64,000 bases of DNA from Bacillus_BE sp042263505 (lineage in GTDB: Bacteria; Bacillota; Bacilli; Bacillales; Cytobacillaceae). A program made the translations under genes and the position numbers. Positions 34,818-43,696 of the stretch are shown one piece after another (position 1 is the first letter of the stretch; each line of letters begins with the position of its first letter). A model generated the notes under the pieces. It did no database searches and was not told the origin of the DNA. It saw only the letters and a list, made by a program, of their open reading frames with translations. The stretch lies in NCBI RefSeq assembly GCF_042263505.1, contig NZ_JBHKFI010000004.1:264594-328593 (forward strand), read 5' to 3'.

Positions 34818-35984
34818 ATGTCTGTTGAACCCTTCCATATTCAGGTATCTGATAAAGTTCTTGATGATTTAAAATACAGGCTGGGCCATGTCCGCTGGCC
34901 CAATCAGTTAGAAGGCTCGGGTTGGGAACGAGGTACCGATATAACCTATTTGCAATCGCTCGTTTCGTATTGGCGGGACCAATATGATTGGCGCGCACAA
35001 GAAACTGAATTAAACCGCTTTTCTCAATTTCACTGTGGCATCGATGGAATAGATATTCACTTCGTGCACGAGCGTGGTCGTGGGCCTAGGCCTATACCGA
35101 TTATCCTTACCCATGGCTGGCCTGACAGCTACATACGCTACCAGAAGATTATCCCTTTTCTTACTGATCCTGCCCATCACGGTGGCGATCCTGAAGACTC
35201 TTTTGATGTAATTGTCCCTTCACTGCCGGGATTTGGCTTCTCCAGCTGGCCTAAACATAGCGGCGTCAACAATTATTTTGTTTCTGAGCTTTGGGCCAAA
35301 CTGATGACTGAGAAACTGGGCTATCATAAATTCGCTGCAGCAGGCGGGGATGTAGGTTCAGGTGTTACAAGATATCTGGCCTTCAATCATCCAGAACTTC
35401 TGATTGGAATCCACCTGACAGATATCGGCATCATTAGAAGCCTCATGACTTCACAGGATAATGCGGGACTTTCAGAAAAAGAATTGCAATACAAAAAAAG
35501 TGCCCCTTCATGGATTTCCAATGAGGGAGGCTATATGTCTATTCAATCGACAAAACCCCAGACTCTTTCATACGGACTTTCTGACTCACCAATAGGTGTA
35601 GCTGCCTGGATTATTGAAAAATTCCTTGCATGGAGTGATTGTAACGGTGATCTGCAGCAAAGTTTCAGCAAGGATGAATTGCTCACTAATATTATGATCT
35701 ATTGGGTGACAAATACCATTGGATCATCAGTTCAGATCTATTATGAAAACACGCATTCTTTGCCGCCAATGGAGCGTATAGATGTGCCGACAGGTTTAGC
35801 TCTTTTTCCTGCAGATATCTTGCTGCCGCCCAAAGAATGGGCCGAACGCAATCTGAACATCACCCGTTGGACTACAATGCCTAGGGGTGGACATTTTACT
35901 GCCATGGAAGAACCTGAACTTCTAGCCAAAGAAATTCGAGCCTTCTTTAGACCATATAGAACAAAAAGTAATATTGATCTATAA
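34818..35984 (+). CDS. Epoxide hydrolase-family alpha/beta hydrolase
   Basis: The 388-aa protein has the N-terminal EHN domain (EPFHIQVSDKVLDDLKYRLG, then WRDQYDWRAQETELNRF). The alpha/beta-hydrolase core includes the oxyanion loop PIILTHGWPDSYIRY (HGWP, ~residue 95), a nucleophile elbow GGDVGSG (Asp, ~residue 178) and a late catalytic His in TTMPRGGHFTAMEEPELLAK. This matches microsomal-type bacterial epoxide hydrolases such as EchA/EphX. AAGGAG lies 7-8 nt before the ATG. Base composition is somewhat richer in G+C than nearby genes. Confidence 0.88.
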   Translation: MSVEPFHIQVSDKVLDDLKYRLGHVRWPNQLEGSGWERGTDITYLQSLVSYWRDQYDWRAQETELNRFSQFHCGIDGIDIHFVHERGRGPRPIPIILTHGWPDSYIRYQKIIPFLTDPAHHGGDPEDSFDVIVPSLPGFGFSSWPKHSGVNNYFVSELWAKLMTEKLGYHKFAAAGGDVGSGVTRYLAFNHPELLIGIHLTDIGIIRSLMTSQDNAGLSEKELQYKKSAPSWISNEGGYMSIQSTKPQTLSYGLSDSPIGVAAWIIEKFLAWSDCNGDLQQSFSKDELLTNIMIYWVTNTIGSSVQIYYENTHSLPPMERIDVPTGLALFPADILLPPKEWAERNLNITRWTTMPRGGHFTAMEEPELLAKEIRAFFRPYRTKSNIDL

Positions 35985-36068
35985 GTCAAGATAGATATTA
36001 ATGTTTCTTTTAGGCCGAATAGATAGTGCTAACGTGTAGCTTTAATTCAATAACTATATTCTACAATC

Positions 36069-36105
36069 GAGCGCATTTCTGCAGTAAGAAATGCGCTCTT
36101 CTTAA
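36069..36105 (+). terminator. Terminator after the epoxide hydrolase gene
   Basis: GAGCGCATTTCT (36069-36080) pairs with AGAAATGCGCTC (36087-36098), a perfect 12-bp stem followed by TTCTT. Confidence 0.75.
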
Positions 36106-36345
36106 TGAATTCGGCCAGATTGTTGAATAATACTCTGGCTCAAATTCATATTGACAATAACACTAGAAACAAAACATTTCTTAAATAAATATTAGGTGAA
36201 AAATACTTAATTGCTCGAGGATCATTTATAGATAATCACTTCAAAAGGAGCTTTAAAGCAGGACCCTTCCACTAGTAATATACTGGAAAGGGATTTAAAG
36301 TTATTTAATTTGTTAATTAAATCTTATATTTTAGCACCCTAAATA

Positions 36346-36915
36346 CTATTTCTCTTTTAATATTGAGTATTGACGATATGCTTTGAAGTAGTTGATTCCA
36401 AAGAGGATAATCATGATTAAGGGAATTAATTTGATAATGACAAACGGTGTTTCAAATAAGAAGGCTTTCCAAAACAAAGACCCTTCCATATCCCAAAGCC
36501 CTTTAGTTTCATATAAATTTGAATCCCTATATACCGTATAGCTAATCATCAAAAACGTAACAGCTAGTGATAATGAGTAGTTCATTAATCGTTTATAGTA
36601 TTGTACATATGATTGACGATCTGAGAAAATCTCATTTTGACTATCAGCTGTTTTTTGCCAATAATGAATACTACCAAGTCGTGAACCTTTCATATGTGTC
36701 CAGCCAAAATCTTCATATATCGTTTTGTATTCTTCAAACTTATTTGCTGATAAAAAATCCTGATAATCCAACCGTATAATATAGGCTTTGTTTGTTTTTT
36801 TAAACGTATATATTCCTAATCCACTAATGTTTGTACAGCGATATCCTTTTTGTAATTGCTTATTTAACCATTGCTCTTCTTCTACAATATTAAAAAACAA
36901 TTTAAATTTCTTCAT
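36346..36915 (-). CDS. DUF2812 domain membrane protein
   Basis: The protein is 189 aa from ATG 36915. The first ~110 residues form the DUF2812 domain (KFKLFFNIVEEEQWLNKQLQ, later YKTIYEDFGWTHMKGSRLGS, IHYW). Two hydrophobic helices follow (~residues 115-135 and 155-178). Such genes typically follow PadR regulators, as here, with a 14-nt overlap that implies translational coupling. Function unknown; the PadR protein probably controls it. Confidence 0.85.
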   Translation of the reverse strand: MKKFKLFFNIVEEEQWLNKQLQKGYRCTNISGLGIYTFKKTNKAYIIRLDYQDFLSANKFEEYKTIYEDFGWTHMKGSRLGSIHYWQKTADSQNEIFSDRQSYVQYYKRLMNYSLSLAVTFLMISYTVYRDSNLYETKGLWDMEGSLFWKAFLFETPFVIIKLIPLIMIILFGINYFKAYRQYSILKEK

Positions 36916-37222
36916 CGATCTCACTCATTTCATATAGGGATATAATATGGAGTAATCTTTCGCGCTCGATATTCAAAATTGTTATTCCTTTATCTGTAAT
37001 TTTATAAACTTTTCGTCTACCATTCTCTCCGGATACTGGCTCAATCCAACCATGCTTATTTAAATTTTCAATCGCACCATACAAAGTTCCAGCAGCCAAG
37101 ATAACTGTGCCTTTACTCATTTGTTCAATCTTTTGCATAATGGCATAACCATGAAGTGGTTCACGTAGAGCTAATAAAATATAGTGCATGGTTTCAGACA
37201 ATGGTAACAGTTTATGTTTCAT
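36902..37222 (-). CDS. PadR-family transcriptional regulator
   Basis: The 106-aa protein carries the PadR winged helix: LSETMHYILLALREPLHGYA, IMQKIEQMSKGTVILAAGTL and YGAIENLNKHGWIEPVSGEN. The start ATG has GTAGGTGAG upstream. It is the first gene of a two-gene operon with the DUF2812 protein and likely binds the inverted repeat just upstream. Confidence 0.9.
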   Translation of the reverse strand: MKHKLLPLSETMHYILLALREPLHGYAIMQKIEQMSKGTVILAAGTLYGAIENLNKHGWIEPVSGENGRRKVYKITDKGITILNIERERLLHIISLYEMSEIDEEI

Positions 37223-37232
37223 ATACTCACCT

Positions 37233-37292
37233 ACTATTCAGTTTGACTATACAGTTGAACTTAATAATATTATATACAGTCTAACTGAATAA
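37233..37292 (-). promoter_or_regulatory. PadR operator: large inverted repeat
   Basis: CTATTCAGTTTGACTATACA (from 37233) and TATACAGTCTAACTGAATAA (to about 37291) are near-perfect reverse complements separated by about 18 nt. They straddle the presumed promoter of the padR operon. Confidence 0.65.
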
Positions 37293-37843
37293 GTAAACGT
37301 AATTCCTTAAATTTTTTTCGCTTATTAACTTTTTGCTAAAAAATGCTCGTTTTGTTTTAGAACCAAATAGTTCAATAATAAGATTTCTTAAAGGGTAAAA
37401 ACGCTATAATTAACAAAAAAAGGAGAGGTTCAACAGTGACCATTAATTTGCTTGAATCCGTTAATAAGTGAATTGAAGAATTAACAGCTTTTAAGTCAGA
37501 AACTCTAATGCAATGTTTTGCATAAAGTCGCGATGCTTGCAAAAAAATTACGATACTTTGCCCCCTTTGAATTAGTTATCTAAATGGGTGATTTATAGGA
37601 AAGGAAAAGTACGTTTGAATTAAAAGGTGGATTAGGGAATTGTTGGGTGACAATAGAGTTGGTCTGTAATCGGGCCATTTTCTTGAGTAACACATTTAAA
37701 GAAAATCGTTATGGAGCGAAGAAATTATGAAGATTTTCTCCAAAGATAATTGGATATTTATGTTAAAAATAAAAATTACGAAGGAAAGTACTTAAATTAC
37801 GTAGCAGGTTAGGAAAGTAATACTCAAAAAAGGGGTATTGAAA
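37293..37843. other. Gene-free stretch with type B repeat copy 2 and cassette core
   Basis: A ribosome binding site (GGAGAGG) before a GTG at 37437 opens a frame that stops after 11 codons, perhaps a decayed gene. The type B repeat lies at 37672-37738, and a variant core (AAGTACTTAAATTACGTAGC, AGGTTAGGAAAG) at 37779-37820. Confidence 0.55.
37672..37738 (+). repeat. Dispersed repeat type B, copy 2
   Basis: GGGCCATTTTCTTGAGTAAC then GAAAATCGTTATGGAGCGAA; nearly identical to 49748-49814. Confidence 0.85.
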
Positions 37844-38029
37844 GTGGATTTCTTACTTGGGATAACTGTTGTTTTTTACATAATCGGATTTGTTGTTCTC
37901 TCTTTGATAAGAAGAAATATGGAAAGGAAGAAAAGTACTATCCAATCCTTTGTTTGGTGGATAGTGGGAACCACAGTTTGGGGAGTAGCGAGTCTCATTC
38001 TTATTATGTGGTGGTTTAGTAAAATTTAG
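37844..38029 (+). CDS. Small two-helix membrane protein
   Basis: The protein is 61 aa from a GTG that has AGGGG 8 nt upstream; the in-frame TTG at 37838 is too close to it. Two hydrophobic helices (residues ~3-22 and 36-58) are separated by a basic loop (RRNMERKKS). Function unknown. Single-gene unit between cassette-repeats. Confidence 0.5.
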   Translation: MDFLLGITVVFYIIGFVVLSLIRRNMERKKSTIQSFVWWIVGTTVWGVASLILIMWWFSKI

Positions 38030-38070
38030 TGAGTTTTTGGCAACGCTCTTAGAGGGAAGTAGTTCACTTT

Positions 38071-38161
38071 TGTGAAGAAATGTACTTAAACAAATGGGTG
38101 CTTGAGTTGAACAAAAGGATGCACTGCGGCTCTTTTTCTTGTTCGACTAACGGGAGTTTAA
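38071..38161 (+). repeat. Dispersed cassette-repeat copy
   Basis: TGTGAAGAAATGTACTTAAA, CAAATGGGTGCTTGAGTTGA and later TTGTTCGACTAACGGGAGTT, immediately before the lipoprotein gene. Confidence 0.7.
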
Positions 38162-38216
38162 CTAGAAATGTTAAAATAAAGAAAAAACATTCTATATAAA
38201 AGGGGGGTTAATGTAA

Positions 38217-39083
38217 ATGAAAAAGATAATAGTTGTTTGGGTTGTTCTTCTTGGGGTAGTGCTTTCTGGATGTGGAAAAACGACCGGTGAATCAACCAAA
38301 ACTTTCCCACAAAGTGCGAAGCAAAACACAAAAACAACAGAAACGACATCACAAAGTTTGGAACAAAAAACAAAACCGGCAGTAAAGACATCACCATCTA
38401 AAAGTTCAACATCTTCAGAAGTACCACAGGCGAGTGATAATATCAGTGGTGTTTGGCTGGCAACGGGAAAACAAGATGGTGTAAGTAGCACTTGGTACTT
38501 TAACAATGGGCAATTAACAGTCAATTACGTGTACCATTTTTCTTATGTAATCGCTAGAAATAAAGATCCTCATGGGTATACTGTTGTAACGATAAAAAAT
38601 AGCGAAGGTAAGCAGCAACATGCTTTGTTATTGAAAAGAAATGGCAGCAATTTTGAAGGTATAACTGCTGAAGGGGAGGCTTACAACAAATACTTAGCTG
38701 ATGGTACAATTCCCAAAGAACAGATTATCGAATTTACATTCCAAAAGAATGTCTGGGGAAGTATGGATGAAGCAATTGATTTTTATGAGAACACATATAA
38801 GAATACTAATAATGAAATTTCTAAAGATATTATATGGAATAATTACCGAAGGGATTTGTGGAGTTTGGTCAAGAAAGGAACTTCAGGCAATACGATAGCA
38901 TTACACTGGACGAATATCAGCGGGGCTGGGGGAAGCTTTGATCAATTTGTTAAAAATGATGGAACCACAGTAATTACGTTCTTCGATGGAAATGTGGGGT
39001 ATCCCAATCATCCTACCGTGAGATATACGGTTCGAAATGCAGATTATAAAGTGATTAAGACAGAAGAATTGTGGAAGCAATAG
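38217..39083 (+). CDS. Lipoprotein of unknown function
   Basis: The 288-aa protein starts MKKIIVVWVVLLGVVLSGCG (lipobox Cys 19). A Thr/Ser/Lys/Gln-rich linker runs to about residue 75. The folded part opens NISGVWLATGKQDGVSSTWY (lipocalin-like wording) and ends in PTVRYTVRNADYKVIKTEEL. It should be anchored outside the membrane. GGGGGG lies 7-8 nt before the ATG. No family recognised with certainty. Confidence 0.7.
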   Translation: MKKIIVVWVVLLGVVLSGCGKTTGESTKTFPQSAKQNTKTTETTSQSLEQKTKPAVKTSPSKSSTSSEVPQASDNISGVWLATGKQDGVSSTWYFNNGQLTVNYVYHFSYVIARNKDPHGYTVVTIKNSEGKQQHALLLKRNGSNFEGITAEGEAYNKYLADGTIPKEQIIEFTFQKNVWGSMDEAIDFYENTYKNTNNEISKDIIWNNYRRDLWSLVKKGTSGNTIALHWTNISGAGGSFDQFVKNDGTTVITFFDGNVGYPNHPTVRYTVRNADYKVIKTEELWKQ

Positions 39084-39149
39084 TAATTAAATAGGTATGT
39101 TTCTTTCTTTGTAGAGGGATGAAGGGACATATCAATTTTGCTTCCAATA

Positions 39150-39178
39150 AAAAACCGTTTCACGACGGTCTTTTTTTA
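39150..39178 (+). terminator. Terminator after the lipoprotein gene
   Basis: ACCGT / ACGGT stem with flanking A- and T-runs (seven T's). Confidence 0.6.
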
Positions 39179-39577
39179 AAGACAATTCCTTATTAAAAAG
39201 AGAGGTCAATGAGAAATAAATTTTGAAATACATTGGGGCTGTCACGCCGTAGATGCAATATGTGCCTTACATTCAATTAATTTTTAAGATATTGATTAAC
39301 CTTCTTTGTTCAACTAACTGGTGCGTTAGTGGAGGATTAGGGTTGTGGCGACGATCCCTTAGCTCAATTAAAATAAGGGTTGCCCAATTGATGTAACCTT
39401 CTGCAATATTTATTTGTTTTTTTCTTGAGCTAGATATTCACGGTCAATCGCTTGATGTAGTCTTTCAAACCAATCGTGCTAATCACTAAATTTGCAGGAT
39501 CTCTATCAAATCGAAATGAGAAATGCAAAGTGTTTAATTTTGAAGCAGAAAAGTAAAAAACCACTCATCGTGGTTTT
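39179..39577. other. Intergenic stretch, possible decayed reverse-strand gene
   Basis: A cassette-repeat piece (TTGTTCAACTAACTGGTGCG) lies at 39307. On the reverse strand two protein-like frames (FRFDRDPANLVIST and DWFERLHQAIDREYLAQEKN) overlap around 39430-39510 and may be one frameshifted gene. A terminator for the next reverse gene (AAAACCAC/GTGGTTTT) is at 39555-39578. Confidence 0.4.
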
Positions 39578-39736
39578 TTAATCGCGCATTGCTCCTGCCT
39601 CTCGGGAAGTCATTGCACCTTGTCCTTCGCTTATATCTTTTTGAATATCTTGTTTTACTTTTTGTGCATCAGTTCCGGAAAATTCTGGTTTCATAATAGA
39701 ACCTAATTTCTCTTTAGCTTGTTGATCCTGTTGCAT
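39578..39736 (-). CDS. Small hydrophilic conserved protein, possibly spore-related
   Basis: The 52-aa protein starts MQQDQQAKEKLGSIMKPEFS and ends with GQGAMTSREAGAMRD. It is highly soluble. The GQGAMTSREAG end resembles small spore-associated or stress proteins of bacilli, but I cannot name the family. A very strong GAGGAGG precedes the ATG by 6 nt and a terminator follows, so expression is likely. The longer upstream frame is not needed. Confidence 0.6.
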   Translation of the reverse strand: MQQDQQAKEKLGSIMKPEFSGTDAQKVKQDIQKDISEGQGAMTSREAGAMRD

Positions 39737-39923
39737 ACAAGTCCTCCTCAATTTATTGTTTAACAATCTTATTATTTACAAAAAAGCACTTGGTATATCC
39801 CGAGGATTGGAGCCATCTTTAAATAACGGCCTGTGAGGGGAGTAACCGGATTTTACAATTTCAAAAAATGGGTTCAGTGAGATAAACTGTTTTGATCGCC
39901 GAATTAAGATGGATGCCTTGTTG

Positions 39924-40388
39924 TTATAAGTTTTGTTCGCTGCGTATTTTATTGAGTAATGCCCGACAGCCGGCTGAAACAAGACGATAGGTTTCATCAA
40001 AATCACCTGTGTAAAATGGATCGGGGATATCTTTCCTGTATTTGGTCAGGTCGAGCAGCCTAATGATCTTTGGATGATTAGGCTTGCCGGTTATTCTGTA
40101 AATATTTTTTATGTTGCTTTCGTCCATACCGATAATATAATCGAACTTCCAAAAGTCTTCTTTCTTTAGGTGGCGTCCAACAAGCCCATTAGAAGAGATA
40201 TTGTATTTCTTTAGAATATCAAGAGTTCCTTCGTGCGGAGGGAAGCCGATTTGCCATGAACTGGTCGCAGCGGAATCAACAGCAATTTTGTTTTTCATAT
40301 TTTCTTTTTTGACTAAGTAACGAAACAAAGCTTCAGCCATCGGTGAACGGCAAATATTCCCTAGGCATACAAATAAAACGTTGATCAT
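39924..40388 (-). CDS. Low-molecular-weight protein-tyrosine-phosphatase
   Basis: The 154-aa protein shows the P-loop CLGNICRS at residues 8-15 (C-x5-R-S) near its N-terminus and the general-acid motif DPFYTGDFDETYRLV near residue 126. It removes phosphate from phosphotyrosine or phosphoarginine proteins (YfkJ/YwlE relatives). Length and motif order are standard. AAAAGGGG lies about 9 nt before the ATG. It stands alone. Confidence 0.92.
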   Translation of the reverse strand: MINVLFVCLGNICRSPMAEALFRYLVKKENMKNKIAVDSAATSSWQIGFPPHEGTLDILKKYNISSNGLVGRHLKKEDFWKFDYIIGMDESNIKNIYRITGKPNHPKIIRLLDLTKYRKDIPDPFYTGDFDETYRLVSAGCRALLNKIRSEQNL

Positions 40389-40521
40389 GTACTTAACCCC
40401 TTTTTATTAAAATTATTTTTTTCCATTTTAATAATCTTTTTTGAAATGAATTATGTATTTACAAAATAGTGGATTGGACAGGTGTGTTGTTTTGCACACC
40501 TCCAGACATTATTGGAGTCTT

Positions 40522-40610
40522 TTAATACCAAGCTGCTCCAACGATGATAAGAAGTATACACATACAATAATGATTAGAGCAAAACCAGCTCCGTATGCAC
40601 CATCTGCAAT
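40522..40610 (-). pseudogene. YjcZ-family sporulation peptide, frameshifted
   Basis: One frame reads GAYGAGFALIIIV and another continues CILLIIVGAAWY-stop. Together they match the short YjcZ-type spore peptide (G-Y-G-G-G-F-A-L-I-V-V-L-F-I-L-L-I-I-V-G). A frame change in the middle and a stop upstream show decay. Confidence 0.6.
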
Positions 40611-41100
40611 TTACAGAGCATCCTTCCATTCGTAATTACAAAATATGTACCAAACAGAAATGTGGAACGGCGCTAGTCCTAATTGAAGAGACTGTTTCCC
40701 AAGAAATCCTTGTGATTTGTCTTTCATTATTTAGTGTTTAAAATAACTCTTTTTTATGTAACAGCTGAATTGTGATTAACACTACTTAAGCTAAAGGGTG
40801 CGATTCTTCAATAAGAAGGATCGTTTTTTCTTATTCAAGTAACGATGTAGAATTGTTGAAATATAGGTTTTGAAAAAATATAACAGGAGCGAGTCCCAAG
40901 GTCTGCTATGTTTCTCCTCCTCCTTTCCCAACCGCACATTATATTAGGAAAAGAAGTAGAAGAGAGGCGTAATATATGGCAAGGAATGCTCCTTTTTTCT
41001 TTAAACAAACATTCCTTTGTATTTTCTAAGGGAATCGTAAGTTTTAAGTACTATTTAATGAATTCAAGACCATAAACTAGGAACAAAGGGGTGAAAACGA
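40611..41100. other. Intergenic stretch with a cassette-repeat copy
   Basis: A clear copy lies at 40781-40862: ACTACTTAAGCTAAAGGGTG, hairpin with TTTTTTC, then TTATTCAAGTAACGATGTAG. Nothing else coding is supported before the sleL-like gene. Confidence 0.6.
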
Positions 41101-42366
41101 ATGACCGTTCACGTTGTCCAAAATGGGGAATCCTTATGGAAAATTACAAATCAGTATCAGGTTTCGGTTTCTGCTATTGTTGAAGTGAATGGTTTGCCTT
41201 CTACGAATACCATCATACCTGGTCTTGCTCTTTACATTCCGGACGAAGCTATTGTTCAGATAAGACCTTATATGGTCAAAGCAGGAGATACGCTTTGGCA
41301 GCTGGCTAATCGTTTTAATACCACGATAGAAGCTATATTACAAGCAAATCCCAGGATAGATCCGAGTCAATTATATAATGGCCAAAGGCTACTGATTCCA
41401 ACACCGTTGAAACCACAAATAGAAACGCTAGGATTTATTATTCCATACTCACCACAATCCATTTTACCTATTCTTCGGACTTTATCTAATTCGCTTACGT
41501 ACGTGGCTGTTGTATCTTATTCGTTCACCACACAAGGCTATGCCTATGTGTTATTAGATGATACAGAGGTCGTTAGGGAAAGCAACCGGCTGGGTGTCAC
41601 ACCTCTTTTAATGATTCGTAACTATACATCCGAGGGTTTTGATGCTCAATTAGCCGGGAACGTGTTTGCTAATCCGGTTTATCGGAGAAATTTAATAGAT
41701 AGTTTATTACGGTTTGTTAATGAAAAAGAATATGGCGGAGTTTCACTGGATATTGAATTTATTCCTCCTGCACGAAGGAGCGAGTTTAATACATTTTTGA
41801 ACGACTTAAAAGCTGCTCTTGGTCCGCGCATTCTACATGTTAATGTACATGCAAAAACAGAAGATCTGCCAACGAATCGGATCGTAGGAGCCTATGACTA
41901 TCAGGCAATTGGAGCGATTGCAGACGTGGTAGCTGTAATGACAATTGATTATGGATATCCAGGCGGTCCACCCGATCCGGTAGCCCCGTTGTGGTGGATG
42001 TACCAGGTTGTCCAGTATGCAACGAGTTTGATTGATTCTCGTAAGGTACAAATTGCTTTTCCTTTGTATGGATATGATTGGAGAGTAATCGATAATACGA
42101 CCACGGCTTTATCAGTTAATGGTGCACAAAACCAGGCAATCTCTGCTAACACAGTGATTGAATTTGATCAGGCAGCTGCCTCACCATGGTATCGATATTG
42201 GAAGGGAATGGAAGAACATATCGTTTGGTTTGAAGATATTAGGAGTTATCAGGAAAAATACAATTTAGTCGACCAATATCAATTATTAGGTGTAACGTAC
42301 TGGCAATTGAACCTGCCAGCACCGCAGAATTGGGTTTATTTAAATAATCATTTTATTGTTACATAG
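41101..42366 (+). CDS. LysM plus GH18 spore-cortex hydrolase (SleL/YaaH-like N-acetylglucosaminidase)
   Basis: The 421-aa protein has two LysM domains (residues ~3-46: TVHVVQNGESLWKITNQYQV; residues ~55-98: YMVKAGDTLWQLANRFNTTI). A glycoside hydrolase 18 barrel follows from ~105 to the end, with the catalytic D-x-E in GGVSLDIEF (~residue 218), HVNVHAKTEDLP, and a late WRVIDN segment. It has no signal peptide, like SleL/YaaH proteins, which are placed in the spore coat during sporulation and degrade cortex muropeptides during germination. AAAGGGGTG precedes the ATG. Confidence 0.9.
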   Translation: MTVHVVQNGESLWKITNQYQVSVSAIVEVNGLPSTNTIIPGLALYIPDEAIVQIRPYMVKAGDTLWQLANRFNTTIEAILQANPRIDPSQLYNGQRLLIPTPLKPQIETLGFIIPYSPQSILPILRTLSNSLTYVAVVSYSFTTQGYAYVLLDDTEVVRESNRLGVTPLLMIRNYTSEGFDAQLAGNVFANPVYRRNLIDSLLRFVNEKEYGGVSLDIEFIPPARRSEFNTFLNDLKAALGPRILHVNVHAKTEDLPTNRIVGAYDYQAIGAIADVVAVMTIDYGYPGGPPDPVAPLWWMYQVVQYATSLIDSRKVQIAFPLYGYDWRVIDNTTTALSVNGAQNQAISANTVIEFDQAAASPWYRYWKGMEEHIVWFEDIRSYQEKYNLVDQYQLLGVTYWQLNLPAPQNWVYLNNHFIVT

Positions 42367-42422
42367 AGCAAACCGGATCTGAGTTGCTTTTTTTTCCGCA
42401 ATCGGACTAGATTGTTGAACAA

Positions 42423-42440
42423 CACCTAGATATCTAGGTG
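42423..42440. repeat. Perfect 18-bp palindrome
   Basis: CACCTAGATATCTAGGTG is its own reverse complement. It lies between the sleL-like gene and a cassette-repeat copy (42456-42494). It could be a protein-binding site; no ligand is known. Confidence 0.6.
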
Positions 42441-42455
42441 AAACTTTAGAGGAGA

Positions 42456-42494
42456 TTGTGAAATTTTGTACTTAAAGTAACGGGCAGTTTAACG
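42456..42494 (+). repeat. Dispersed cassette-repeat copy
   Basis: TTGTGAAATTTTGTACTTAA then AGTAACGGGCAGTTTAACG. It follows the palindrome directly. Confidence 0.75.
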
Positions 42495-42700
42495 CAGCCT
42501 CAGGATTAAACTTATGTTCGTTTTGGATTTTAGTCTAATCTCAGTATAAAGAACGCTAACCGAAATGATTAACGTTCTATACATGATGGAAGGGAACACG
42601 CAGGTGGCGGATATCTGGTGACCACATTAATAGATTCAAAAAAACGATCTCTGATTATGTGAAAGCCCAGACGCTCCTAAAGTAAGACTGAACGAATCGA

Positions 42701-42845
42701 TTACGAAGGGGTCTTCGCTGATTTCCTCTTTCTTGCACTTTTGTTATGTCCAGGGACCTCCAGCCCAAGAACACATATGAGCTGCACTAGGAAATTGTTT
42801 CTGAACAGCTGTACCGATTTCAGATAAGATTTGTTCTGCCATTTT
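42701..42845 (-). pseudogene. Remnant of an IS110/IS116-type transposase
   Basis: In two frames of the reverse strand the Tnp_20 (IS116/IS110/IS902) C-domain is readable: EQILSEIGTAVQKQFPSAAH then MCSWAG, followed after a frame change by GLEVPGHNKSARKRKSAKT. Only this ~45-residue piece remains, 80 nt downstream of the merR-type gene's stop. It differs from the intact IS110 transposase at 17673. Confidence 0.75.
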
Positions 42846-42924
42846 TGTAGATATTGTAACGGAGAGAGGTGTGTGTTTCTCGTTTTAATGGATAACTCAT
42901 GATTAAGTGTTGCTATGATGACAT

Positions 42925-43335
42925 TCAAATAGTAATCTCTATTTTATTGTTTTTATGAATATCTTCCGTTCCAGCATCCAAAGCAGTCTTGTAATATGAA
43001 CATTTATGCTCGATGAGTTTCATTGTTTTTTTGAGTTCTTCCATCTGTGCTTCCACACTAGCTTTTCTTTCCATAAACATGTCATATCTTTGCTGCAGCG
43101 TGGAATCCCCTTCAGAACACCAATCAATGAAATTCTTAATTTCTTTAATTGGCATCCCAGTGGCTTTCAGACATTCAATTATTTTTAAAGCGTCGATATC
43201 AGATTTTTTAAACAAGCGTGTTCCGCTTGCTGTCCTTTCAACAAAAGGCATAAGTCCCTCTTTGTCATAGTAACGTAATGTATATACAGTAAGATTCAAT
43301 TCTTTAGCAACTTCGCTAATCGAATAGGACTTCAA
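42925..43335 (-). CDS. adhR: MerR-family regulator (AdhR-like)
   Basis: The 136-aa protein carries the MerR HTH and wing (SISEVAKELNLTVYTLRYYD, KEGLMPFVERTASGTRLFKK), then a dimerisation helix (TLQQRYDMFMERKASVEAQM). Two cysteines lie in the middle and near the end (CSEGD and KCSYYK); in AdhR a conserved Cys senses aldehydes. The start is TTG with AAAGGAAG upstream. It is divergent from an alcohol dehydrogenase whose promoter has the MerR-type 19-bp spacer, as in the B. subtilis adhR-adhA system. Confidence 0.85.
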   Translation of the reverse strand: MKSYSISEVAKELNLTVYTLRYYDKEGLMPFVERTASGTRLFKKSDIDALKIIECLKATGMPIKEIKNFIDWCSEGDSTLQQRYDMFMERKASVEAQMEELKKTMKLIEHKCSYYKTALDAGTEDIHKNNKIEITI

Positions 43336-43368
43336 TATTTATCTTCCTTTCTTTACAATCTAGACTTC

Positions 43369-43378
43369 GAGTTAACTC
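43369..43378 (-). promoter_or_regulatory. Putative AdhR operator in front of adhR
   Basis: GAGTTAACTC is the same palindromic core as at the adhA promoter. It lies 34 nt before the adhR start and suggests autoregulation. Confidence 0.55.
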
Positions 43379-43561
43379 TATTTTTATGAGGGGATTCTAT
43401 CACGATACTTCCTGAATGTCAAAATTCTCTCCTAAAGGAAGTAATATCACCCCGGCTTAATAGATATAACCTTAATTTTAAAAAATGCAGTTAGCTATTT
43501 GGCCAGATTGATAGATGATAGAAACGTGTATAGCTAGAGGAATCTTCCCAGAAATTTTTAC

Positions 43562-43592
43562 TTGACCTAGAGTTAACTCTAGAGGATAAAAT
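43562..43592 (+). promoter_or_regulatory. adhA promoter with MerR-type 19-bp spacer and palindromic operator
   Basis: TTGACC (43562-43567) and TAAAAT (43587-43592) are 19 bp apart, the long spacing used by MerR activators. A perfect 16-bp palindrome CTAGAGTTAACTCTAG (43567-43582) fills the spacer. Confidence 0.8.
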
Positions 43593-43623
43593 GGGTTTGC
43601 AGGAGAAAAGAGAAGGGATCAAA

Positions 43624-43683
43624 ATGAAAACTGATTTATTCATTTACCCTAGAATACAATCTCTTGAAGAGTATAAATTATAG
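43624..43683 (+). CDS. Possible 19-aa upstream peptide of adhA
   Basis: AGAAGGGATC precedes an ATG that opens MKTDLFIYPRIQSLEEYKL-stop. The stop abuts the adhA ribosome binding site (AGGAGG at 43682-43687), so translation could be coupled. No other support. Confidence 0.35.
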   Translation: MKTDLFIYPRIQSLEEYKL

Positions 43684-43696
43684 GAGGATACAATTA

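Noticed and set aside
38158..38524. Two reverse-strand frames over the start of the lipoprotein gene
   Set aside because: The plus strand has a perfect lipobox signal peptide and ribosome binding site; the reverse frames have neither.
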